This document shows, in pieces, positions 1 to 5,351 of a stretch of DNA of 5,351 nucleotides. Source of the stretch: JACQFK01 sp035644495 (lineage in GTDB: Bacteria; Planctomycetota; MHYJ01; JACPRB01); contig DASQOM010000251.1 in assembly GCA_035644495.1 (NCBI GenBank), forward strand, positions 1 to 5,351, given 5' to 3'. The position numbers and the translations under genes are program-made. The notes under the pieces are model-generated. The model was not told where the DNA came from. It made no database searches and saw only the letters and a list, made by a program, of their open reading frames with translations. How positions within the stretch are numbered: the stretch's first letter is position 1; each line of letters starts with the position of its first letter.

Positions 1-1
1 T

Positions 2-36
2 CAATGGAATCATGCCAAGTTCCATTGGGAAGTCAA
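2..36 (-). promoter_or_regulatory. Inverted repeat overlapping a weak promoter-like sequence
   Basis: CAATGGAA (2-9) and TTCCATTG (20-27) form a perfect 8-bp inverted repeat with a 10-nt spacer, in the non-coding end after the acyltransferase stop at 62. On the minus strand TTGACT (36-31) and CATGAT (14-9) resemble -35 and -10 boxes separated by 16 bases, and the repeat covers the spacer and the -10. It could be an operator/promoter of a gene beyond the left edge, or a hairpin at the end of this transcript. The window ends too soon to see a T-tract or a gene. Confidence 0.25.
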
Positions 37-61
37 GGATAAAAGTGATTCCGAGTTTCAA

Positions 62-979
62 TTATAGCGGGAGGGCGGCGGGCTGCTTCTCGAGGTCCCT
101 CCAGCGCCGGTGCATCCACATCCACTGCTCGGGATGCTCGCGGATGCGGTCCTCGACCACGGACATCCAGCGCTGGCTGAGCTCTCTCAGCGAGCCGCGC
201 GTGTCGATGGCGTCGACCCGCGCGACCTGGGTGCCGTCGGGCCGGCTGTTGAGCGTGAGCACGACCATCGGCGCCTTGTAGCGGCGGGCGCAGATCGCGG
301 GGCCGGGGGCGATCATCACCGGCTGGCCGAAGAGGCGGCCGGGGAAGCCGCCGGAGCGGGGGCGCTGATCGGCGAAGAAGCCCACGAGGCGGCCGTCGCG
401 CAGGTACTCCGCGACCTCCGTCGGCGCCTCCGTCTTGAGGATGATGTGGAGGTTGAAGGTCTTCTTCATGAACGCGCGGGCCCAGTCGAGCAACGCGCTG
501 TTCTTCTGCTTCTTCATGATGCACGCGCCCTTCATCCCCAGGAAGGAGGGCACGGCGACCAGCCGGGCGAAGCAGCCCATGTGGGCGCTCACGAGGATCA
601 CGCCCCTGCCCCGGGCGTATGCCAGGTGCATCGCTTCCGCGTTTTCCACGACGAGCTTGTGATAGGGCCGGGCCGCCAGGTTTGCCGCCTCGGTGATGTT
701 CCTTCCCAGGATCTCGAAGGAGCCGCGGGCGATCCGCTCCGCCTGCCGCCGGTCCAGGCTTCCGCCGTACGCGAGCTCCAGGTTGCGCAGCGCGTGGCGG
801 CGAAGGCCCGGGCACAGGCGCCACGCCGTCGCGCCGATCAGGCTCCCCAGCCGCAGCGTCGCCTGGTACGACATCGCGCGGGCGGTCGACAGGAGGGTGC
901 GCACCGCCGTGTATTCCATCAAGCGCAGGGCGGTGATCGGGCGGATGCGGGAGGAGCGGACGGCGGCCTGGTGAGACAT
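62..979 (-). CDS. LpxL/HtrB-family lipid acyltransferase homologue with altered catalytic motif
   Basis: Family members transfer an acyl chain to a lipid A precursor or related lipid at the cytoplasmic face of the inner membrane. The protein is 305 residues, close to E. coli LpxL. Family features run in order: SYQATLRLGSLIGATAWRL (37-55), the conserved RRHALRNLELAYGG (60-73), GVILVSAHMGCFARL (126-140), FFADQRPRSGGFPGRLFG (201-218), IAPGPAICARRYKAPMV (223-239) and the C-terminal signature PEQWMWMHRRWR (283-294). The catalytic motif is normally H followed by four residues and then Glu or Asp. Here His133 is followed at +5 by Ala138, so the acid is missing. ATG 979 is preferred because the A/T-rich promoter-like island lies directly upstream. 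GTG 982 and ATG 919 are alternatives, and none has a clear Shine-Dalgarno. The frame is open far upstream through the preceding gene, but that part is not coding. Family is certain; activity is doubtful. Confidence 0.9.
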   Translation of the reverse strand: MSHQAAVRSSRIRPITALRLMEYTAVRTLLSTARAMSYQATLRLGSLIGATAWRLCPGLRRHALRNLELAYGGSLDRRQAERIARGSFEILGRNITEAANLAARPYHKLVVENAEAMHLAYARGRGVILVSAHMGCFARLVAVPSFLGMKGACIMKKQKNSALLDWARAFMKKTFNLHIILKTEAPTEVAEYLRDGRLVGFFADQRPRSGGFPGRLFGQPVMIAPGPAICARRYKAPMVVLTLNSRPDGTQVARVDAIDTRGSLRELSQRWMSVVEDRIREHPEQWMWMHRRWRDLEKQPAALPL

Positions 980-990
980 CACTAAATTGA

Positions 991-999
991 ATTGTACCA
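991..999 (-). promoter_or_regulatory. Extended -10 promoter candidate for the acyltransferase gene
   Basis: The minus strand reads TGGTACAAT here, matching the extended -10 pattern TGnTAnAAT (TACAAT is five of six against TATAAT). It lies in an unusually A/T-rich island just upstream of the acyltransferase start. No good -35 box lies 16-18 bases upstream; extended -10 promoters can do without one. Transcription would begin near 984-985, about five bases before the ATG at 979, giving a nearly leaderless message. Confidence 0.4.
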
Positions 1000-1007
1000 C
1001 GGCGGGG

Positions 1008-1055
1008 CCTCCGTCCGGCGCGCCTTTACCCGCTCTTATCCAAATTTCACGGAGG
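1008..1055 (-). repeat. Inverted repeat in the spacer after the toroid-protein gene
   Basis: CCTCCGT (1008-1014) is the exact reverse complement of ACGGAGG (1049-1055), with a 34-nt loop that contains the palindrome GGCGCGCC (1017-1024). It starts two bases after the toroid gene's TGA stop. No T-run follows on the minus strand, so an intrinsic terminator is doubtful. Chance is a real alternative in such a G+C-rich spacer. Confidence 0.25.
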
Positions 1056-1056
1056 G

Positions 1057-2385
1057 TCAGCGCTGGCCCTGCCGCATCTGCTGTGCGGTGTACGTGGCCA
1101 CGCCCAGCGAACGCGTGGCCCGCTTCAGGAACAGGATCGCGAAGCAGGTGTCGACGGTGCCGTCTCCCCACGAGCCGTCGGCCTTCTGGGTGTCGATCAG
1201 CACCTTCGCGCCCTCGGGATACCACTTGTGCGCCCCGATCACTTCCGTGCCGTAGAGCATGCCCGCCCGCTCGAGGGCATACATGTAATAGAGATACTGG
1301 TGCTTCGAGTTGACCTCGTCGTTCGCGTGCTCGTAGGGGCCGGGGTTGTAGGTCACCGAGAAGTTCTTCGCCAGCCAGACCAGGCCTTCGTGGATGTCCT
1401 TGTCGGTCTTCCAGCTCCTCTTCTTCCCGTCGTCGTTGTCTTTGATGTAGTCCCAGATCGACAGGCTGCCCACCGCGCCCGCCGTCATGGAGCCGTAGGC
1501 CGGATGCGCGTTGCCCGTGTACGACCAGCCCTCGGGCATCGCCTTGCGGCGGACCGACGCGACCGTGCCGCCTTTGGGAACCTCGGGGCCGTTGACCCCG
1601 CCCTCGACCAACTCCTCCTCCTGGGCCTGCTCCTTCTTCTGGCTGTCGCGGAACCACTTGATCGACAAGTCGATGACATTCGGCGGCAGGATGATGCCCG
1701 CGTCGTGGCAGGCGCGCATCCCCAGCGTCGCATACTGGGAGTTCGAGTTGTCGTGTTCCTCGCCGTCGCGCTTCTTGACGACCTTGATCCTGTTCTTCAC
1801 CGGCGGCTTGACGCGCTGCCCGTTCGACGGCAGCTGGAATTCGCGCGCTCCGCCGCCGATCGGGACGCCGCCGCCCGAGGCCACGTCTTTGCGCTTGGGC
1901 AGATCGTAGGTCACGTCGTCGACGAAAATCGACGGCGATCCGTAGCCCCACCAGCCCTGGGCGCTCTGGTTGTCGACCAGGAACTGCGCGCACTGGAGGA
2001 TGCGTTTCTGGTACTTCACCCGCTCGACCTCCTCGAGCACCATCGCCTGGAGCGACACGCAGTACGTCGCCGCGAGCTGGCGCTGGATCATGTCGTCGAT
2101 CAGCGCCTTGAGGTCGGCGTCGGAATCCGGGACATCGGCGTGGACGTACGTGAATGCGACGAGCTCGCAGTGGGACATCGGCCGGTTGATGAACTGGAAG
2201 ATCTTCAGGTGGTCGGCGTTGCGGGCCTTAAGGTATTTGACGCCCTTCTCGATCGTGAGGTCGACCTTGATCTGGTCGACCTCGTTGGGCGGAAAAACTC
2301 CGCCGCCGCCGACGTTCTGGGCGAAGGCGGCCGCGGCGCAGCTGAGGCTGAGAACGGTCGTCCAGACGAGCGTGCGTCTCATCAT
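1057..2385 (-). CDS. Secreted alpha-toroid (prenyltransferase/squalene oxidase-like repeat) protein
   Basis: This is a 442-residue protein with an N-terminal Sec signal peptide: basic MMRR, a hydrophobic core to about residue 20, and a likely signal peptidase I cut after AFA at 22. The mature part resembles the alpha/alpha-toroid repeats shared by squalene-hopene cyclases and protein prenyltransferases. Repeat signatures are VDLTIEKGVKYLKA (41-54), FLVDNQSAQGWWGYGSP (135-151), SNSQYATLGMRACHDAGI (214-231), GWSYTGN with GSMTAGAVGSLSIW (286-311), HEGLVWLAKNF (332-342) and, most clearly, LIDTQKADGSWGDGTVDTCFAILFL (split here as 396-410 and 411-420). A charged insertion at about 249-285 (KKEQAQEEELVEGG and onward) separates SIKWFRDSQ from the GWSY motif. 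No DxDD motif appears in a cyclase-like context, so catalysis is not supported. A periplasmic binding or scaffold role is possible. Such exported toroid proteins are frequent in Planctomycetota. ATG 2385 is chosen by the ribosome site; a second ATG at 2382 is equally readable. Confidence 0.88.
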   Translation of the reverse strand: MMRRTLVWTTVLSLSCAAAAFAQNVGGGGVFPPNEVDQIKVDLTIEKGVKYLKARNADHLKIFQFINRPMSHCELVAFTYVHADVPDSDADLKALIDDMIQRQLAATYCVSLQAMVLEEVERVKYQKRILQCAQFLVDNQSAQGWWGYGSPSIFVDDVTYDLPKRKDVASGGGVPIGGGAREFQLPSNGQRVKPPVKNRIKVVKKRDGEEHDNSNSQYATLGMRACHDAGIILPPNVIDLSIKWFRDSQKKEQAQEEELVEGGVNGPEVPKGGTVASVRRKAMPEGWSYTGNAHPAYGSMTAGAVGSLSIWDYIKDNDDGKKRSWKTDKDIHEGLVWLAKNFSVTYNPGPYEHANDEVNSKHQYLYYMYALERAGMLYGTEVIGAHKWYPEGAKVLIDTQKADGSWGDGTVDTCFAILFLKRATRSLGVATYTAQQMRQGQR

Positions 2386-2387
2386 TG

Positions 2388-2412
2388 AAGGTCCTCGCTC
2401 CTAATAGACCTT
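2388..2412 (-). promoter_or_regulatory. Ribosome binding site of the toroid-protein gene inside a small hairpin
   Basis: Upstream of the ATG at 2385 the minus strand carries two purine-rich Shine-Dalgarno-like stretches: AGGAG (2402-2398) and GAGGA (2396-2392). The second sits six bases from the start, which is good spacing. They are flanked by a perfect 6-bp inverted repeat, AAGGTC (2412-2407) and GACCTT (2393-2388). AGGAG falls in the 13-nt loop and GAGGA straddles the stem. The ribosome site itself is well supported; whether the hairpin has any regulatory role is uncertain. Confidence 0.5.
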
Positions 2413-2464
2413 ATGCGAACGGCTGCCCTCCGGTGACGGTCAAAGCGCGAGGTCCGTTCAGATG

Positions 2465-2513
2465 ACTCCGCCTTGCGGCTCGATCGTTGCCAAATGCCCC
2501 AGGCCTGCGGAGT
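2465..2513 (-). repeat. Inverted repeat in the spacer after the lipoprotein gene
   Basis: ACTCCGC (2465-2471) is the exact reverse complement of GCGGAGT (2507-2513), with a 35-nt loop. A smaller hairpin, CCGC-CTT-GCGG, lies at 2468-2478 and shares one arm. The repeat starts 18 bases past the lipoprotein stop, so it could contribute to 3' end formation. There is no T-tract on the minus strand, so it is not a convincing intrinsic terminator. A 7-bp repeat in a G+C-rich spacer can occur by chance. Confidence 0.25.
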
Positions 2514-2531
2514 TTGTGCGCAGCGCGCGGC

Positions 2532-3977
2532 CTATTCGACCGTCTTGAGCCGCTCGCGGACCTCGACCCCTTCCCGGTCCCGGGCGTGGTCCTCGAGATA
2601 GCGCAGTTCGTTGCGCAGGGCCTGGACCAATCCTTCCGGATCCTTCTCCGCCTCGAAGCGAGACTCGGCCGAGCGCAGCCACTTCAGGCCCTCGGCCTCC
2701 TTGCCCGTCGAGAGCAGGGCGAGGCCGAAGTTCGCCTCCGCGTCCGCCCGGCCCGGCCAGTCGGCGGCCTCCGGCTCCTCCAGGGCCTTCTTCAGGATGA
2801 CCGACGCGCGGGGCGCATCCCCGGAGCGCAGCTCCAGCGCGCCCAGCAGCGCGAGCGCCGGGATGCCGCCCGTGCCGGGCTTCGCCGCCGAGGGCACGAG
2901 CATCGCCTTCGCCGAAGAGAGTTCCCCCTGCCGGGCCAGCGCCCGGGCTTGACCGACCCGATTGGCTTCCCTCAGCTTCTCGTCGACGCTGCCCGCCCCG
3001 GCACCGCGGCTGAACGCCATGAGCGCCCCCCTCGACTCTCCCCGGAGCAGGCGGGCGAGTCCGATCAGGCCCCAGAGTCCGGATTCGGCGTCCGCGTCGG
3101 ACGTGATCCGCACCCCGAGCCGCCGATCGCCCAGTTCCCTCACCATCGCGCCCACCCGGGGGGACCAGAGGGCGGCCGAAGGCTTCAGGTGGATGGCCCG
3201 TTCCCAGAAACCCGGATCCACGAGTTCCCCCGCCTCCATCGACAGCGGCACCGCCTTTTCGGTGGCGTCCGTCCACGCCGCCGCGGCGGCCTCGGACTTC
3301 CCCGCGCGCAACTGCGCCTCTCCGAGGAGCAGCAGCAGATGGGCGGCCTCGTAAGGGCGCGAGATCCGCGCGGGCTCCGACGCGGCCCGGAAGGCGGCCG
3401 CGGCTTCCGCCGGCTTCTCCGCCAGAAGGAACGCCAGTCCGCGTAGCTTCCACAGATCGATCCTCATCAGCGCCGACGCCGGGGAATCTCCCGGGACGAC
3501 GTCGACGTCCACCTCCGCCGCCTCCAGGAAACGGCCTTCGCGGAGCATCCGGAGCCGGAGCTCGCGCTCCGCGTCGATGCCGTTGAAATGCTCCCGTCGC
3601 TCCGAGCGGTCGCGCAGCAGATCCGGCCAGCCGCCGGGACCCGTGCCGCACTGGCGCTCGTGGACCTGAGCGATCACCGGAAGAGAGCGTGCCGGCCGCG
3701 TCGGCGCCTCCGACAGGGCCTGCAGCGACACGTCGGGATACCGGCGGATCAACCGCTCCGCCGCGTTCTTGCGCCCGGCGCGCAGCAGCCGGTCCACGCG
3801 CTCGAGGAACTCCTCCGTCGAGACCGGACGCTCGACCTGGACCTGGGGCGACGAGCCCCAGGCATCGACCGTCAGCGCGCGCGTGCCGGGCTCGGGGCCG
3901 TCCATCTTCACGCCGGCCGGCGAGGACGAACAGCCCGCGATCAGCAGGGCGGCGAGGAATGCGAGGGTCGGTTTCAC
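2532..3977 (-). CDS. TPR-like outer-membrane lipoprotein coupled to the secretin
   Basis: This 481-residue protein begins at a GTG. The frame stays open far upstream, but this start gives a short basic n-region, a hydrophobic stretch (TLAFLAALLIAG) and a lipobox IAGC with the lipidated Cys at residue 16. The following SSSP has no Asp at +2, which fits outer-membrane sorting. After a linker, the body is Ala/Leu/Glu-rich helical and resembles degenerate TPR/Sel1-like helix pairs at about 52-80, 174-203, 206-236, 334-363, 373-402 and 411-443. Examples are AHLLLLLGEAQLRAGKSEAA and ANFGLALLSTGKEAEGLKWL. There is no enzymatic motif. The start overlaps the secretin stop by four bases, so the two are almost certainly made together. 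TPR lipoproteins such as PilF/PilW serve as secretin pilotins in type IV pili, which makes an assembly role attractive, but this protein is much longer and the role is inference. The exact family was not recognised. Confidence 0.88.
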   Translation of the reverse strand: MKPTLAFLAALLIAGCSSSPAGVKMDGPEPGTRALTVDAWGSSPQVQVERPVSTEEFLERVDRLLRAGRKNAAERLIRRYPDVSLQALSEAPTRPARSLPVIAQVHERQCGTGPGGWPDLLRDRSERREHFNGIDAERELRLRMLREGRFLEAAEVDVDVVPGDSPASALMRIDLWKLRGLAFLLAEKPAEAAAAFRAASEPARISRPYEAAHLLLLLGEAQLRAGKSEAAAAAWTDATEKAVPLSMEAGELVDPGFWERAIHLKPSAALWSPRVGAMVRELGDRRLGVRITSDADAESGLWGLIGLARLLRGESRGALMAFSRGAGAGSVDEKLREANRVGQARALARQGELSSAKAMLVPSAAKPGTGGIPALALLGALELRSGDAPRASVILKKALEEPEAADWPGRADAEANFGLALLSTGKEAEGLKWLRSAESRFEAEKDPEGLVQALRNELRYLEDHARDREGVEVRERLKTVE

Positions 3978-3986
3978 GGATCCTCC
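3974..3986 (-). promoter_or_regulatory. Shine-Dalgarno and GTGA stop/start overlap for translational coupling
   Basis: On the minus strand, GGAGG (3986-3982) is followed by ATCC and then GTG (3977-3975). The secretin TGA stop (3976-3974) shares bases with this start. A full-strength ribosome site placed inside the last secretin codons, together with the lipobox just downstream, decides the GTG start. Confidence 0.85.
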
Positions 3987-5351
3987 GAGTCGATGCCGAG
4001 AATCTTGAAGGTCTGCCGTCCGGGCGGCGCGTCCGCGTCGGCGGGACGCTCCGCCGCGCCGGCGTAGGGGTGCACGTCGAGGGCGCGCAGATCCGCGCCC
4101 AGCTTGTCGAGCAGCCGATGGCTCGCCGCCTCCGACTCCGCGGGCGTGCTGAGGACGTAGGGGCGGACGACGATGACGATCTCGCGCCGCGTGTCCTTGT
4201 CGGTGTGCCGCTTGAAGAGCAGCCCAAGCAGGGGGATGTCGCCCAGAATGGGGACCTGATCGTTCTCGTCGCTCTTCCCCTTCTCGATGAGGCCGCCGAA
4301 CGCGACGGCCAGCTCGCTCTTGGCCACGATCGTGCCGCTGACGGACTGGGAGCTGACGATATTGACCGTCTGGGAGACGAAGCCGGTGTCGGACGGGACC
4401 AGGATCGTCGCCGTCGAATTGGCGTCGGAGTTCTCCTGGACGATGCGCAGCGTGACCGTGCGGTCGGCGTTGATGTTCGGCGTGATGAGCAGACTGGTGC
4501 CGACGGGACGGAATTCGATGTTCGTCGTCCCCGGCGTGGTGGTCGTCGTCGACTCGTTGGCGATGGCCTGGCCGCCGGTGAAGCTCCGGTTCAGGGGCAC
4601 TTCCTTCCCGACGAAGAGCTTGCTGACCTCGTTGTTCGCAGTGAGCAGGATCGGCGTCGAGAGCAGCCGGACGCGGTTCTTCTGCTGGAGCACCTGGAGC
4701 CGCGCGGCGAAGTTGTCGTTCACGTACTGGAAGATCAGGTTGCCGCTTTGGAGGCCCGTGCCGGCCGGCCCGAGCGCCGGCGGCGTGGGCGGAACGATGT
4801 TGCCGGTCGTGAACGCTCCCGCGGTCTTCTCCTTGGCCCACTGGTACTCGAAGAAGGAACTGTTGCCGTCGAGCAGATCGACGGCGATGACGCGGACTTC
4901 GAGCAGCACCATCGACGTCGGCACGTCCAGGCGCCGGACCAGCGTCCGGATCTGCGCCATGGCCTGCTCGTCGCCCGTGCGGACGACCAGCTTGTTCTGG
5001 CGCTTGGCGACGGTGACGAAGATGGTCGCCTGGTTGCGCCGGGACAGCGTATCCAGGAGCGCCTCTTTTTCCCCGTCCTCCAGTTTCGCGCCGGCGACGA
5101 TCTTCTCGAGCTGCTGGATCTCGTCGACGCTCACGTCGAGTTTGGCGAGATCGCGCACCTGGGCCGGCGCGGTGTTGGGCAGCTGCTGGCCGTAGCCATA
5201 CTGGCCGTTTCCGTAACCGCCGTACATGCCTCCGCCGTAGAGGCCGCCGCCGTACAGGCCTCCCCCGTATCCGCCGCCGCCTCCATAACCCCCGTAGCCA
5301 CCGCCGCCGTAGCCCCCATATCCACCCCCTCCGTAGCCGCCGTATCCCCCG
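3974..5351 (-). CDS. Secretin (type II/III secretion or type IV pilus outer-membrane channel family), 5'-truncated by window edge
   Basis: Secretins (GspD/PilQ/CpaC family) form multimeric outer-membrane channels. The window shows 458 codons and the TGA stop; the true start and any signal peptide lie beyond 5351. In visible numbering, residues 1-56 are Gly/Tyr-rich low complexity. Residues 107-144 look like a secretin N-domain, with a pattern close to NKLVVRTGDEQ...IRTLVRRLDVP. Residues about 147-399 are the secretin domain. Its hallmarks are LLSTPILLTANNEVSKLFVG, GKEVPL, VGTSLLITPNIN, LAVAFGGLIEKGK and the very typical VPILGDIPLLGLLFK (366-380), followed by EIVIVVRPYVL. A Thr-rich stretch (STTTTTPGTT) sits in the secretin domain. 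A polar tail of about 56 residues (403-458) follows the barrel region and could be an S-domain-like partner site. An internal ATG at 5227 lies inside the Gly/Tyr tract and is unlikely to be the start. The family assignment is secure. The subtype (T2SS, T4P or Tad) cannot be decided because no other machinery gene is visible. Confidence 0.93.
   Translation of the reverse strand, partial: GGYGGYGGGGYGGYGGGGYGGYGGGGGYGGGLYGGGLYGGGMYGGYGNGQYGYGQQLPNTAPAQVRDLAKLDVSVDEIQQLEKIVAGAKLEDGEKEALLDTLSRRNQATIFVTVAKRQNKLVVRTGDEQAMAQIRTLVRRLDVPTSMVLLEVRVIAVDLLDGNSSFFEYQWAKEKTAGAFTTGNIVPPTPPALGPAGTGLQSGNLIFQYVNDNFAARLQVLQQKNRVRLLSTPILLTANNEVSKLFVGKEVPLNRSFTGGQAIANESTTTTTPGTTNIEFRPVGTSLLITPNINADRTVTLRIVQENSDANSTATILVPSDTGFVSQTVNIVSSQSVSGTIVAKSELAVAFGGLIEKGKSDENDQVPILGDIPLLGLLFKRHTDKDTRREIVIVVRPYVLSTPAESEAASHRLLDKLGADLRALDVHPYAGAAERPADADAPPGRQTFKILGIDSEDP
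5183..5351 (-). repeat. Gly/Tyr-rich coding repeat tract in the secretin N-terminal region
   Basis: On the minus strand this stretch is a degenerate tandem repeat of GGN GGN TAY units of roughly 9-15 bases. It encodes runs such as GGYGGYGGGGYGGYGGG, then three GGGLY/GGGMY-like units, and ends in GNGQYGYGQQ. It continues to the window edge, so its full length is unknown. The reading frame stays open throughout, and third codon positions vary (GGC, GGA, GGG, GGT; TAC, TAT). That variation suggests the peptide composition is kept rather than being a fresh DNA slippage product. The tract is probably disordered or of loose beta structure. Its role is unknown. Confidence 0.9.

Noticed and set aside
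2..20. TTGGCATGATTCCATTG (minus strand) as a sigma-54 promoter
   Set aside because: The GG and GC pairs are not at the required -24/-12 spacing.
1140..1152. VDTC in the toroid protein as a prenyltransferase-like zinc site (D-x-C)
   Set aside because: The D-x-C spacing matches protein prenyltransferase beta subunits, but no third His ligand follows at the expected place, and the protein appears to be secreted.
1426..1440. DNDD in the toroid protein (residues 316-319) as a class II terpene cyclase DxDD motif
   Set aside because: It sits in a charged loop (KDNDDGKKRSW) rather than the DxDD-Thr-Ala setting of squalene-hopene cyclases, and the protein is exported.
980..1993. Upstream extension of the acyltransferase frame through the toroid gene
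   Set aside because: The frame stays open only because the DNA is G+C-rich. The Arg/Gly-rich translation has no family features and lies opposite a well-supported reading of the toroid protein on the same strand.
2338..2385. Cys16 of the toroid protein as a lipobox cysteine
   Set aside because: The residues before it (SLS-C) do not fit the lipobox well, and a better signal peptidase I site (AFA) follows.
1228..2388. Long plus-strand open frame opposite the toroid gene
   Set aside because: Its Asp/Val/Leu/Arg-rich composition is the mirror of the minus-strand gene's codons. It shows no motif and no ribosome site, while the minus-strand reading has a signal peptide and repeats.
2417..2444. 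TTGACC (minus strand, 2444-2439) with GCATAA as a sigma-70 promoter for the toroid gene
   Set aside because: The spacing is about 21 bases, too long for a normal promoter, and the -10 match is poor.
2487..3446. Plus-strand open frame opposite the lipoprotein gene
   Set aside because: Arg/Gly/Leu-rich shadow of the minus-strand gene with no recognisable domain.
2458..4227. Long minus-strand frame overlapping the lipoprotein and secretin genes
   Set aside because: Arg/Gly/Pro-rich translation without domains. The overlapping frames encode a lipobox protein and a canonical secretin.

Overview
All four genes in this G+C-rich window (about two thirds G+C by eye) lie on the minus strand, so transcription runs from the right edge to the left. 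The window looks like the chromosome of a Gram-negative (diderm) bacterium. Three of the four products are predicted to be exported or outer-membrane proteins, and the fourth is a lipid A-type acyltransferase. The exported all-alpha toroid (prenyltransferase/squalene oxidase-like repeat) protein, a Gly/Tyr-rich secretin and a large lipoprotein together suggest Planctomycetota or a related environmental lineage. This is inference from gene style; no marker gene is present.

Layout in transcription order: (1) 5351-3974, the 3' part of a secretin gene. Its visible N-terminal part is a long Gly/Tyr-rich low-complexity tract, and its beginning lies outside the window. (2) 3977-2532, a 481-residue TPR-like lipoprotein. 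Its GTG start overlaps the secretin stop by four bases (GTGA) and has a strong GGAGG ribosome site, so the two form a translationally coupled pair. (3) After a 146-bp spacer, 2385-1057 encodes a secreted 442-residue alpha-toroid repeat protein. (4) After a 77-bp spacer, 979-62 encodes a 305-residue LpxL/HtrB-family acyltransferase in which the acidic member of the HX4(D/E) catalytic motif is replaced by alanine. The last 61 bases on the left are non-coding and hold an inverted repeat overlapping a weak promoter-like sequence.

Taken together, this is a cell-envelope neighbourhood. The secretin would form an outer-membrane channel. The coupled lipoprotein is a plausible assembly or pilotin-like partner. 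The toroid protein would act in the periplasm. The acyltransferase homologue would act on a membrane lipid at the inner membrane. No tRNA, rRNA, CRISPR array, insertion sequence or phage gene was seen. The points most worth following up are the acyltransferase lacking its catalytic acid, the Gly/Tyr-rich tract on the secretin, and the secretin-lipoprotein coupling.
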